The position numbers and the translations under genes were made by a program. The notes under the pieces were generated by a model that did not search any database, had not been told where the DNA came from, and saw nothing but the letters and a program-made list of their open reading frames with translations. From contig NZ_JAAVUX010000003.1 in NCBI RefSeq assembly GCF_018449655.1, positions 186,001-250,000 on the forward strand: 64,000 nucleotides of DNA, in the 5' to 3' direction. This document shows positions 9,663 to 18,791 of this stretch, piece after piece. Numbering within the stretch: position 1 is the stretch's first letter; each line of letters opens with the position of its first letter. The DNA comes from Pseudomonas sp. dw_358 (GTDB lineage: Bacteria > Pseudomonadota > Gammaproteobacteria > Pseudomonadales > Pseudomonadaceae).

Positions 9663-12600
9663 ATGCCCCACTCATCAACTGACCTCGTCCGTCATTTCGA
9701 GACGCTCGTTTCCCCGCTGGAATCTGCCGAGCAACCTGCCTGGCTGAAGCACGCCGATGCCCAGCAACGCCGAGAAATGAACGAACGCAGCGCAAGCGGC
9801 CGATTGGCCAGGCGCCAAGCGACCGAGGCCTTCAGCCGCCTGCACAGCCTCTATGCCTATCACCGCCCGGACCTCGCGGCGCTGGACCTGGCGAGCATCA
9901 CCCCGCAAAACGTTTACGCCCTGCAACAGATTCAAAACCTGGGCGAGTCCTACCCAGACTACCTGAGTGCTGCACTGGATGATGCCACGCTGCGCCAAGG
10001 CAAGCAGGAAGCTTACCTGGCGACGCTGCGCGAGGAGTACACCCTGGCGCTGATCAGCGGACAGCGACTGAACAAGATCGGGCGGCGCCTGCTGGACTGG
10101 GTCATCGGGGCATACTCGACCGATTCGACCGAGTTTGCGCGACAGGGACCGTTCTTCGGCCACTACTTGGCTGAATGCCATTACCTGTTGCTGCAAGACG
10201 ATGTACCGGCACACGAGGTGATCCTGCTGGTCAGCGGGCCGGATACGCCCTGCGTCGCCTATATTCCCGGCCATCCCCTGCACCCACTCAAAGAGCACGC
10301 CAGCCTGGAGCACTTCTACGCGAGCCTGCGCCGCGAATTGCAGGCCCCGGCATTCCAGGCGTTCTTCGGCCGTTTCATTGCCTTGCGTCATCGCCAAATG
10401 CTGAACACTTTGGCTTTGGACACCAGGGCTTTGCCGCACGGTTTGCGCGCCCACGTCGCCGAACAGATGGGCGCGCGACTGCTCGCTGATGCTCGTTACC
10501 TGACTGCCACCACTGTAGAGCAGGTGCAGACGTTGACCCTGGCGTTGCCAGACTTCGGGGCTGCTGTGCAAAGGCATTTGCTGGACGGGGCCGGCGCTGG
10601 CATCCGGTGCGGCGAAGAAAACGAAGGCGGGGCGCCATCCGACTGGATCTCCTCCCTGCACTGGGTGCGCTCGGGCACTGGGCAGCCCAGCGGCTGGATT
10701 GCAGACCTGAGCGGGTATCGCCAGCCGGAGGGCATCCATCCCACCGGCCAGGCCGACCCCAGAGGCTTGTACGAAGCCGACATGGGTCAGCTGATCAACA
10801 TCAACGAGGCTTTCTACCACGTCAGCCGCGACGACAACGGCCACTGGCGTATCCAGCCCCCCCGTCAGACCGGCGCCTACAGCCCCAGGCTGCATCACAA
10901 CGGTGCCGGCGCCTGGCACCACGAGCACGAGCATCCCCAGCGTTGGAGCCGGCTGTCGCTGCTGCGTCGCCTGGGGCCGATCAGCGCCGGGTTCGACGAT
11001 GAGCGCCTGCTGCAACTGGGGCGCGTCAGCGGAGTGGATAACACCCAACTGCGCCGGGTATACCAGCTCGACCAGCCGGTTCCCGCCCTGTTGCACGATG
11101 TACTGGTGCGCGCCCGAATCCAAGGTGAGGTCGCTGCTGTGATGCAGCGGCTGCGCAACGGCCAGACAATCGATGACCCGTACAGAATTCCCCAGGTCAA
11201 GGCGTTCTACGAGGCCCTGGCAGAAGCTCATGCCCGGCACGGTGTGTCTCGCGTGCGCCGCGGCGTGGATGACCCGGCCCCTGCGCGTGACGCGGAGGGC
11301 GAATGCCCGCTGCCGACGCTCGATGGAAATGTCGAATGTCCCGTGCCTTTGCCGCATCTGCTCACGTTTTTGGACAGTTGGGAGGTGCGACTGCACTTTG
11401 CGCTCGCCAATCATCTCTATGAGCTGGCGCAGATCCCTGCGGACAATGCAGTACTCGAATTGCAGCGCCGCTATCCGATGATGCCGCTCGCCATTGCCCA
11501 ACGCTTTGTCGACGACAATCGAACATGGGTTGCCGGCCATCTGCAAAATGCCGAAGATCCGCTGCCGATGGAAATTGCCGAGCAGGCCTTGGTCACCGAG
11601 CAGGAGGCACGTCTGTGCCGTGCGCTCGAAGGTTTCATCCAACCCGGGTCGGCACACGAAGACACTTTGATCCTGGCCATTCGGTTGCTTGAATATCTGG
11701 ACGGCTGGCGACCGGGCACCACGTTGATTCTCCGCCGTGAGGGGCGCTTTGGCCAGCCGATGGCCACGTTAGGCCAGGCCGATGTCGAAAGCCCGAGCCT
11801 TTACCGCGACGACGACGAAGGCTGGTTTGCAACCCACGCACAGAGCGTGCTGCTGGCTCAGGATCTCAGCGAATCGGGGTTCTATCGCGCTGTACTTCTG
11901 ATTCTGGGCCCGGAGCAATGCGCGGCCCTGGGCTTTGGCCAAAACGAGCCCGAGCGGCTCCACCAGCGTCTGCGCGAGATGGCGTTGGCGCGTCCGGCGC
12001 GAAGCCGTCTGCTTCTAGGGATGGACGTGCCCAGAACCTGGCTTAGCCCGCCGCAGGTCGGTGCGGTTCAACGAGAGCCGGACCCGACAGACGACCTGCT
12101 TCGGCGCGAATCGGCACGGGTACGCCTCACCCGCCTGCAAGTGCATACCCCCCTGTGGCTGAGCGACAGCCGCGATCGATTCCTCGCCGAACAGGTCGCC
12201 CGCGACGAACCCATCGGCCCGCTGCTCGCCGTGCTGGAAGAACAGCAAGCCCTGCTCGCAAGCACCCTTGTCACCTGGGTTCAGGCTGGCCCCTCCGCAG
12301 CCATCCGCGCAGCCCGCGCCAACGCCTCTGACCAGTTGCGCTACGCGTGGGAGGCGCGGCTCGGCATGAATGCCTTTGCGCTGAGATTCGACAACGCCGA
12401 TCTCGATCAACTGCCTCCACTGCCATGCCCCTTGCCCGCAGTCAACAGCCTCCGGGTGGCGGACCTGCAAAATCTCGACAACCTCCCCGCATTCCTGCGT
12501 CACCTGCCCACGTTAGGCCGCCTGGAACTGAATAACCTACCCCTGCAGGAGCTGCCCGCCGAATTGCTGCAACTGCGCCATCTACGCTGGCTTGACCTCT

Positions 12601-14228
12601 CGCGTATACCGCTGCCCCCCCTGAGCCTCATCGACCTTGGCCAACTGCCGGTCCTGGAGACACTTGTGGTCTCAGATCAGAACAACCCCTCGTCCACCTG
12701 GAATGCGAGGTACATGCAGTGCTTGCTCGCCAGCGGCTCGATTCGCACGCTGATCATGGAAAACTCGAGCGTCCAATTTCAAGCGGGGGTGTTCGCCGTC
12801 ATGGCGCGCGCCCAAATAGAGCAGCTGAACCTCAACAGGAACCTCATTGCGCTCGACGAGCAAAGCGTGAGGGAATTGGCCGACATGGTGCACCTCCGGG
12901 CGCTCGACCTGTCGCGAAACCTCCTGCAAAACGCACCCGACGTCAGTCGTATGGTTCATCTGCAAGACCTTGATCTGTCCAGAACCGGAATTACTCGGTG
13001 GCCCACTGGCCTGGAGCATCTGACTTCGATACAAGACGTGAGTCTGGAACATCTCCTTATCGGCGATGTGCCAGAAGGGGCTGGTAGCGTGCCGGGCCTG
13101 CGCCTCTCCGGCGCGAACCTGCAGCCGCGGGATCGCGATCGCTTTCGCGTTGAAATGCAAATGGCCGGCAATCTTTACGATTCAGATGAGTCCAGCCACG
13201 GCTCAGGATCGGACCTGTCCTCGGGCGAGGACGAAGCCAGCACTGCCGAACGCGAGGCTTTGCGTATCCACCATCGCCAGCAACTGCTGGAAGGCATGAG
13301 CACCGCCGATCTGGCACGCGCCGATCCACTGTTGGCCGCCCACGACTCAAGCTCGGTGGAATTTTTCGATTTTCTGGTGCGCATAGACCATTCGCATGCC
13401 GCCAGCACACCCGCAGCACGCATACGCCAGCGCATTCAAGCGCTGATACGCGGGGCGTTCAACCATGATTTGCGCCGCGAGCTGTATGGACAAGCCCAAC
13501 AGGCCATCACCTGTGTGGACCGGGATGCCTTGGTTTTTTCACAGATGGAAAACATGCTGCACGCCGACCAGGCCATGGCCCGGGCCATGGACGGCAATGC
13601 CATGCATGAGTTGATAGCGATGGGAACCAGTCACTGGCGATCGGCGCGGCTAGAGGAATACGTTCAAGCGAATACCCCGATCTGGTCCACCCACACCCGT
13701 CGCATCGATTCCAGCGAGATCAGTTTCTACTTTCGCATGGCCTTGACCACGCGCCTTGGCTTGCGGGATCAGCCGACGTACCAGCGCTACAAAGACTTAA
13801 CCGGCTGGGTAACCGCCAACATGCTGGACGCGGCCTACCAAGCCGTGGTGTCCAGTCAGGCCGAGTTGCTGCCCGTGTATTTGAACCAGCAACCCTATTG
13901 GAGGCGCTTCGTGGACTTCACCTTCCGCGACCGAATCCAGGCGATCAACCGCTGGCGCGACAGTATCGGCCAATTCCTGGACGCGGCGGTCAGCAATCAG
14001 GAATTGCCACGGGTAGGGGAGCCGGTCGAACACCAGCACCTGCACTCGGTATTGATGGCAAGTGGCCTGCTGGCGCTAGGCGATCCTCTACCGACCTCGT
14101 TGCAGCTGGACAGCGCCGCCTATGTGCGTGCTTATCAGGCGCTGGTTGATCAGGTGGAGCGGGCGAGGCTGGAACTCACCGAGTGGATCGTCAGCGAACC
14201 TCAACCGGGGCCGTCCCGGCTGCCTTGA
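9663..14228 (+). CDS. LRR protein with NEL-type E3 ubiquitin ligase domain
   Basis: A 1521-residue protein. The N-terminal two thirds resemble the DUF6543 region of large Pseudomonas toxins/effectors. Leucine-rich repeats follow at about residues 910-1150 (for example LGRLELNNLPLQELPAELL, LRHLRWLDLSRIPL, LRALDLSRNLL, LQDLDLSRTGITRWP). An acidic Ser/Asp/Glu linker leads to a C-terminal domain like the NEL (novel E3 ligase, IpaH/SspH) family: the catalytic C-x-D motif is seen as TCVDRDALVF with the cysteine at residue 1284. NEL enzymes transfer ubiquitin onto eukaryotic host proteins. Two ATGs compete: 9648 has no ribosome binding site, while 9663 has GGAAG 8 bases upstream, so I chose 9663. 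There is no signal peptide and no type III gene nearby. The ligase assignment is by motif and architecture and needs a profile search. Confidence 0.85.
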   Translation: MPHSSTDLVRHFETLVSPLESAEQPAWLKHADAQQRREMNERSASGRLARRQATEAFSRLHSLYAYHRPDLAALDLASITPQNVYALQQIQNLGESYPDYLSAALDDATLRQGKQEAYLATLREEYTLALISGQRLNKIGRRLLDWVIGAYSTDSTEFARQGPFFGHYLAECHYLLLQDDVPAHEVILLVSGPDTPCVAYIPGHPLHPLKEHASLEHFYASLRRELQAPAFQAFFGRFIALRHRQMLNTLALDTRALPHGLRAHVAEQMGARLLADARYLTATTVEQVQTLTLALPDFGAAVQRHLLDGAGAGIRCGEENEGGAPSDWISSLHWVRSGTGQPSGWIADLSGYRQPEGIHPTGQADPRGLYEADMGQLININEAFYHVSRDDNGHWRIQPPRQTGAYSPRLHHNGAGAWHHEHEHPQRWSRLSLLRRLGPISAGFDDERLLQLGRVSGVDNTQLRRVYQLDQPVPALLHDVLVRARIQGEVAAVMQRLRNGQTIDDPYRIPQVKAFYEALAEAHARHGVSRVRRGVDDPAPARDAEGECPLPTLDGNVECPVPLPHLLTFLDSWEVRLHFALANHLYELAQIPADNAVLELQRRYPMMPLAIAQRFVDDNRTWVAGHLQNAEDPLPMEIAEQALVTEQEARLCRALEGFIQPGSAHEDTLILAIRLLEYLDGWRPGTTLILRREGRFGQPMATLGQADVESPSLYRDDDEGWFATHAQSVLLAQDLSESGFYRAVLLILGPEQCAALGFGQNEPERLHQRLREMALARPARSRLLLGMDVPRTWLSPPQVGAVQREPDPTDDLLRRESARVRLTRLQVHTPLWLSDSRDRFLAEQVARDEPIGPLLAVLEEQQALLASTLVTWVQAGPSAAIRAARANASDQLRYAWEARLGMNAFALRFDNADLDQLPPLPCPLPAVNSLRVADLQNLDNLPAFLRHLPTLGRLELNNLPLQELPAELLQLRHLRWLDLSRIPLPPLSLIDLGQLPVLETLVVSDQNNPSSTWNARYMQCLLASGSIRTLIMENSSVQFQAGVFAVMARAQIEQLNLNRNLIALDEQSVRELADMVHLRALDLSRNLLQNAPDVSRMVHLQDLDLSRTGITRWPTGLEHLTSIQDVSLEHLLIGDVPEGAGSVPGLRLSGANLQPRDRDRFRVEMQMAGNLYDSDESSHGSGSDLSSGEDEASTAEREALRIHHRQQLLEGMSTADLARADPLLAAHDSSSVEFFDFLVRIDHSHAASTPAARIRQRIQALIRGAFNHDLRRELYGQAQQAITCVDRDALVFSQMENMLHADQAMARAMDGNAMHELIAMGTSHWRSARLEEYVQANTPIWSTHTRRIDSSEISFYFRMALTTRLGLRDQPTYQRYKDLTGWVTANMLDAAYQAVVSSQAELLPVYLNQQPYWRRFVDFTFRDRIQAINRWRDSIGQFLDAAVSNQELPRVGEPVEHQHLHSVLMASGLLALGDPLPTSLQLDSAAYVRAYQALVDQVERARLELTEWIVSEPQPGPSRLP

Positions 14229-14241
14229 GGCCACTCGGCGC

Positions 14242-15135
14242 TCAAGGGTAGTCGGGCACCATCGCCAGCCGGCGCAGACCATTGAAGTGCTCGGGGTCGG
14301 CAAGGTACTCGAGCATGACCTGACGCCAGGTCGGGTCGGCGAAGGTCTGCACATGGCCGCCGCGTGTCAGTTGCAGTACGCGCGGCGGCGGTGCAGCCTT
14401 GAACAGGCGGATACCATTGGCCACGGGCACCACAGGGTCGTCGATGCTCTGGAAATACAGCTGCGGCACACCCTTGAGCCGCTCCACCGCGCGAATGGCG
14501 CTGTCGCTGTCCGGCACCAACCACGACAGCGGCACTTGCAACGGCCAGGTCAGCCACGACGTGCTCAGGGTGTAACGTCCCACGTCGCGGTAGCTGGCCG
14601 GCACCCCATCGAATACGATTGCCTTGAGCCGCCCCCGTTGCACCGGGTGCTCGCCAAGGTAATGCACGGCCAAGGCGCCACCCAGACTCTGACCCAGCAA
14701 CACCAGCGGTTTGTTGCGCACCTCGGGCTGAACCTGAAGCCACGCGAAGGCCGCATCGATGTCTTCGTACACTGCCGGCAAACTTGGCGAACCCGCCGAC
14801 AGGCCATAGCCCCGATAGTCGATCATCAGCACCTGATAACCCTGCTCGGGCAACCAGCCACTGCCCCCCAGATGCCAGGCCAGATTGCCGCCGTTGCCGT
14901 GCAAGTGCAGTACCGTACCCTTGACCGGCACACCCGCCTTGGCCGGCAACCACCAGCCGTGCAGACGAGTACCGTCGGCGGCAGTCAAGGTCACGTCCCG
15001 ATAGGCCAGATGCGCCACCGCCGGGGTCAGCGGCTGGCCGGGCGCGGGATAGAACAACAGCGAGCTGCAGCCGGCCAGCGCCAATGCCGCAGCCCACAGC
15101 GCCGACCTACAGAATGTTCGAATAATCGGCTTCAA
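14242..15135 (-). CDS. alpha/beta-hydrolase lipoprotein
   Basis: The 297-residue protein has a signal peptide with lipobox ALAGC (cysteine 23), so it is likely anchored in the envelope. The alpha/beta-hydrolase core shows the oxyanion segment HLHGNGGN, the IDYRGYGLS strand and the nucleophile elbow GQSLGG (serine near residue 149); an Asp in DDPVVP and His in GGHVQTF complete a plausible triad. This type (YqiA/Bem46-like serine hydrolase) acts on esters or peptides, substrate unknown. Its first 29 bases overlap the end of the QEGLA-motif gene, which suggests co-transcription. Complete and ordinary in codon use. Confidence 0.88.
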   Translation of the reverse strand: MKPIIRTFCRSALWAAALALAGCSSLLFYPAPGQPLTPAVAHLAYRDVTLTAADGTRLHGWWLPAKAGVPVKGTVLHLHGNGGNLAWHLGGSGWLPEQGYQVLMIDYRGYGLSAGSPSLPAVYEDIDAAFAWLQVQPEVRNKPLVLLGQSLGGALAVHYLGEHPVQRGRLKAIVFDGVPASYRDVGRYTLSTSWLTWPLQVPLSWLVPDSDSAIRAVERLKGVPQLYFQSIDDPVVPVANGIRLFKAAPPPRVLQLTRGGHVQTFADPTWRQVMLEYLADPEHFNGLRRLAMVPDYP

Positions 15136-16384
15136 TCCGGTCCAGGCTCAAATGATTGAGGAAGTTGGAGAAGCACATCCAGGCGCTCAAGGCATTCATG
15201 TCACGGAACTGTTCGGGCAAGTACTTGGGCGCCACCACCAGGCCTTCGTCCACCAACTGGCGCAAGGTGCGCATGTCTTCCAGGGTGGTCTTGCCGCAGA
15301 ACAGCAGCGGCACCTGCTCCAGCTTGCCCTTGCGCACGGCCAGCTGGATGTAGTTGTAGACCATGATGAAGCCCTTGAGATAGGACAGGTCCTTGGTGAA
15401 CGGCAGCCCGGTGGGCGTCGACCCACGGAACACCCGGCTGGCGTTGCCGTAGCTCTCGGCCATCTCGAAGCCTTGCTCGCGGAAGAAATCGTAGACCTGC
15501 AGAAAGTCCGCGCCCTCCTCCACCATATGAATGGCGCGGGTGCGGTTGGTCAGCTTGCGCAGGCGGCTGGGGTAGGAGGCGAACGCGATCACTTCCATAA
15601 GGATGGCCAGGCCTTCCTGGGTCACGGTGGACGACGGCGGGCCCTTGGCCAGGAAGGTACAGATCGGCTGGCTGAGGCCGTTGAGGGTGGTGCCCACATG
15701 GACCAGCCCTTCGTGGACTTCCAGCGCACGTACATCCCGTTCGTTGAACATGGCATCGGCGCGGATCTTGATGTAGTCGGCACCGGCCGCCGCGTCGGCG
15801 ACGATGCCGTCGGACTCGAACACGCGGATGGTGCCTTCCGCTTCACCGAAGGTGCGGTTGAGACGGCTTTGCAGCATCGCCACGGCGTCCTTGGCGGTGA
15901 GGGTCTTGGCCTCGTCCTTGAGGTCGCCGCGCCCGGCAATGTTGTTCAGGTAATCAGAGAGCATCATGCCCAGGTCGGCCAAGGTCGGGTCGCCGGCATG
16001 GAAGGCATCCGAGGCCGCGCCATACAGTTCCTGGGAAATCAGCCCGAAATCCTCGGTGCCGCGCGCTTCAAGCATGCGCACCACCATGCGGTATTCCTTG
16101 CACATGCGCCGCATGATCTGCCCGACCGGGTTGAACTGGCCGAGCTGGCGGGTGATGTCCCGCTCGATGTTCTGGAACTCCAGCTTCACCGCGCTGGAGT
16201 CGAAGGCCAGCGGGCGGTTCTGGTAATACGCTCGGTCAACGGCCGGCAACGCCTTGCCTTTGGTCTTGAGAAAGCCTTGGCGGATGCTGTCGTCCCACTT
16301 CACGGCGTCCAGCACGCGGATCGGCGTCTGCGCCTGCACGATCCGGTCGGACAAGGCACGTATCGTCTGCTGGTATTCGTCCAT
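15107..16384 (-). CDS. DUF1704 / QEGLA-motif (flavohemoglobin expression-modulating) protein
   Basis: A 425-residue member of the DUF1704 family, annotated elsewhere as 'flavohemoglobin expression-modulating QEGLA motif protein'. The name-giving motif is seen as TQEGLAILMEV near residue 263, with a HEGLVHVG motif about 35 residues before it; together these look like a gluzincin metalloprotease site (H-E-x-x-x-H then E), by inference only. The in-frame sequence continues 16 codons upstream, but the ATG at 16384 has GGAG 5 bases before it and gives the conserved MDEYQQTIRALSDRIV start. It sits 25 bases after the TetR gene, so the three minus-strand genes are likely one transcript. Confidence 0.85.
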   Translation of the reverse strand: MDEYQQTIRALSDRIVQAQTPIRVLDAVKWDDSIRQGFLKTKGKALPAVDRAYYQNRPLAFDSSAVKLEFQNIERDITRQLGQFNPVGQIMRRMCKEYRMVVRMLEARGTEDFGLISQELYGAASDAFHAGDPTLADLGMMLSDYLNNIAGRGDLKDEAKTLTAKDAVAMLQSRLNRTFGEAEGTIRVFESDGIVADAAAGADYIKIRADAMFNERDVRALEVHEGLVHVGTTLNGLSQPICTFLAKGPPSSTVTQEGLAILMEVIAFASYPSRLRKLTNRTRAIHMVEEGADFLQVYDFFREQGFEMAESYGNASRVFRGSTPTGLPFTKDLSYLKGFIMVYNYIQLAVRKGKLEQVPLLFCGKTTLEDMRTLRQLVDEGLVVAPKYLPEQFRDMNALSAWMCFSNFLNHLSLDRIEADYSNIL

Positions 16385-16409
16385 CTGCACTCCGCAATTG
16401 AGAAGCCGG

Positions 16410-17147
16410 TTATCGAGAAGAGCCTGGCCCACCCGAGCCCAGCACCAGGTGCATGAAGCGCACCAGGGTATTCATCTGGTGCCCATCCAGAGCGGTGTCC
16501 GGCTTGAGCAGGCCCTGATATTCCATGCGGCCGATGATCGCCGTCAACAGCTGTGCATCTTCGCTGGGCTCCCGGGAGCCTAACACCTCCAGCAGCTGGC
16601 GAGCGCCTTGCAGCAGGATGCGTTCGTGGGAACACACCAGCGCTGCCAGGCGTGGATTGAGCAGTGCCTCCTGACGAAAAGCCTGCTCGGCGATCAGGTA
16701 GTCACGGCGACTGCGCAACTGGCGCTGCACATAATCCACGGCCATCTGCGCAATAGTGTCGGCCAGCCGCGAGCGACCTGCCGGTGTGCCGTCGTTCTCG
16801 GCCAGCAGTTCGCGCAGCAGGGATTCGGTGTTCAGCCACAGCTTGGCCATGAACGCGGCGCTACGCTCGACGTAATGAGCGAAGGTATCGTTGAGCAGGT
16901 CGTCGAGGTCTTTGAAGTAATAGGTGGTGGCGGACAGCGGCACATCGGCCTCGGCCGCAACGGCGCGATGACGCACACCGCGCAAGCCATCGCGCACGAC
17001 CACACGCATGGTGGCGTCGAGAATGTCCTGACGGCGCTGTTCGCTGCCTTGGCGGGCGGCCTTGCGGCCCTGGTAGCGGACGGCCTGGCCGACGGCGGTG
17101 GCGACTGTGGCGGCGCCTTGGGGTATAGGGGTCACTTTGGGTTCCAT
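16410..17147 (-). CDS. TetR-family transcriptional regulator
   Basis: A 245-residue regulator. The N-terminal helix-turn-helix covers about residues 36-85 (RRQDILDATMRVVVRDGLRGVRHRAVAAEADVPLSATTYYF, with the typical G-V-x-x-x-TYYFKD recognition helix). The ligand-binding part is unassigned. A long basic N-terminal tail (AVRYQGRKAARQGSEQR) precedes the HTH. It heads a probable operon with the QEGLA-motif and hydrolase genes and likely controls it; the ligand cannot be inferred. Confidence 0.9.
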   Translation of the reverse strand: MEPKVTPIPQGAATVATAVGQAVRYQGRKAARQGSEQRRQDILDATMRVVVRDGLRGVRHRAVAAEADVPLSATTYYFKDLDDLLNDTFAHYVERSAAFMAKLWLNTESLLRELLAENDGTPAGRSRLADTIAQMAVDYVQRQLRSRRDYLIAEQAFRQEALLNPRLAALVCSHERILLQGARQLLEVLGSREPSEDAQLLTAIIGRMEYQGLLKPDTALDGHQMNTLVRFMHLVLGSGGPGSSR

Positions 17148-17188
17148 GTGAGGTTGGGGTCCATTTCCGTTTTGTGCAAATTCAAGCC

Positions 17189-17214
17189 AAAAAAAACCGC
17201 CTCATCGGAGGCGG
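17189..17214 (-). terminator. Rho-independent terminator after lysS
   Basis: On the minus strand CCGCCTC and GAGGCGG (17197-17203 and 17208-17214) form a hairpin followed by eight Ts. It starts 15 bases after the lysS stop and closes the prfB-lysS unit. Confidence 0.93.
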
Positions 17215-17229
17215 CTTGTATCAGCCTTG

Positions 17230-18732
17230 TTACGCCTGTGGCCGCATGTGCGGGAACAGGATCACGTCGCGAATCGACGGGGCATTGGTCAGCAGCATCA
17301 CCAAACGGTCGATGCCGATGCCTTCACCGGCCGTGGGCGGCATGCCGTATTCCAGGGCGCGGACAAAGTCGGCGTCATAGTGCATGGCTTCGTCGTCGCC
17401 GGCGTCCTTGTCGGCCACCTGAGCCATGAAACGCGCGGCCTGATCTTCCGCATCGTTGAGCTCGGAATAGGCGTTGGCGATTTCACGGCCGCCGATGAAC
17501 AACTCGAAGCGGTCGGTGACGTTGGGGTTGTCGTCATTGCGACGGGCCAGCGGCGAGACTTCGAACGGGTACTGGGTAATGAAATGCGGCTGCTCCAGTT
17601 TGTGCTCCACCCGTTCCTCGAAAATCATCACCTGCAACTTGCCCAGGCCTTCGAAGCCCAGCACCTTGGCACCGGCTTTCTTGGCGATGTCGCGGGCCTT
17701 GTCGATGTCGCTGAGGTCGGCAGCGGTGAGGTCCGGGTTGTAGTGCAGGATCGAATCGAACACCGACATCCGCGCGAACGGCTCGCCGAAATGGAACACC
17801 TTTTCGCCGTACGGCACGTCGGTGCTGCCCAGAACCAGCTGAGCCAGCTCACGGAACAGCTCTTCGGTGAGGTCCATGTTGTCTTCGTAGTCGGCGTAAG
17901 CCTGGTAGAACTCGAGCATGGTGAACTCGGGGTTGTGCCGGGTCGAGACGCCTTCGTTACGGAAATTGCGGTTGATCTCGAAGACCTTCTCGAAGCCACC
18001 GACCACCAGACGCTTGAGGTAAAGCTCCGGCGCGATGCGCAGGAACATTTCCATGTCCAGGGCATTGTGATGGGTTTCGAACGGCTTGGCCGCCGCGCCA
18101 CCGGGGATGGTCTGCAGCATCGGCGTCTCGACTTCGAGGAAGTCGCGCTGCATCAGGAAGCTGCGAATGTGCGCGATCACTTTGGAGCGTACGCGGAAGG
18201 TCTCGCGAACGTCTTCGTTGACGATCAGGTCGACGTAGCGCTGGCGATAGCGCTGCTCGGTGTCGGTGAGGCCGTGGTGCTTGTCCGGCAGCGGGCGCAG
18301 CGACTTGGTCAGCAGGCGCACGCGGGTCATTTCCACGTACAAATCACCCTTGCCGGAACGGGCCAGAGTGCCTTCGGCAGCGATGATGTCGCCCATGTCC
18401 CAGGTTTTCACGGCGGCCAGGGTTTCCGGCGACAGGGTCTTGCGATTGACGTAGACCTGAATGCGCGCGGTCATGTCCTGGATCACCATGAACGAGCCAC
18501 GGTTGAGCATGATGCGACCGGCAACCTTGACCGGGATCGCTGCAGCTTCCAGCTCTTCCTTGGTCTTGTCGACGTATTGCTTTTGCAGGTCACCTGCATA
18601 GCTGTCGCGGCGGAAGTCGTTGGGGAAGGCCTGACCCTGGGCGCGCACGGCGGCCAGTTTGTCCTTGCGCAGGGCAATCAGGGTGTTCTCTTCCTGTTGC
18701 AGGTCTTGCGGATCGAGTTGTTGGTCGCTCAT
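17230..18732 (-). CDS. lysS: lysyl-tRNA synthetase (class II)
   Basis: A 500-residue class II synthetase that charges tRNA-Lys. The OB-fold anticodon-binding domain is at about residues 70-180 ([17 protein letters not shown]). Class II motifs are visible: motif 2 as [21 protein letters not shown] region near residue 260 and motif 3 as [15 protein letters not shown] near residue 470. It begins [22 protein letters not shown], as usual in Pseudomonas, with a GAAG-type site upstream. It follows prfB by 59 bases, which hold a hairpin. Confidence 0.97.
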   Translation of the reverse strand: MSDQQLDPQDLQQEENTLIALRKDKLAAVRAQGQAFPNDFRRDSYAGDLQKQYVDKTKEELEAAAIPVKVAGRIMLNRGSFMVIQDMTARIQVYVNRKTLSPETLAAVKTWDMGDIIAAEGTLARSGKGDLYVEMTRVRLLTKSLRPLPDKHHGLTDTEQRYRQRYVDLIVNEDVRETFRVRSKVIAHIRSFLMQRDFLEVETPMLQTIPGGAAAKPFETHHNALDMEMFLRIAPELYLKRLVVGGFEKVFEINRNFRNEGVSTRHNPEFTMLEFYQAYADYEDNMDLTEELFRELAQLVLGSTDVPYGEKVFHFGEPFARMSVFDSILHYNPDLTAADLSDIDKARDIAKKAGAKVLGFEGLGKLQVMIFEERVEHKLEQPHFITQYPFEVSPLARRNDDNPNVTDRFELFIGGREIANAYSELNDAEDQAARFMAQVADKDAGDDEAMHYDADFVRALEYGMPPTAGEGIGIDRLVMLLTNAPSIRDVILFPHMRPQA

Positions 18733-18763
18733 GTCTTCACAATTTCCATCACGGGTTCGTTAC

Positions 18764-18783
18764 CCCCTGCCTCGCGGCAGGGG
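18764..18783 (-). other. intercistronic hairpin between prfB and lysS
   Basis: CCCCTGCC and GGCAGGGG form a perfect 8-base stem with a 4-base loop, 8 bases after the prfB stop and before lysS. There is no U-tract; it may be an attenuating or processing structure that alters the prfB to lysS ratio. Inference from structure only. Confidence 0.5.
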
Positions 18784-18791
18784 TGCGTGGC

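Noticed and set aside
9675..11657. Long open frame (660 codons) antisense to the NEL gene
   Set aside because: High-GC shadow frame of the real gene; composition unlike a protein and no family resemblance.
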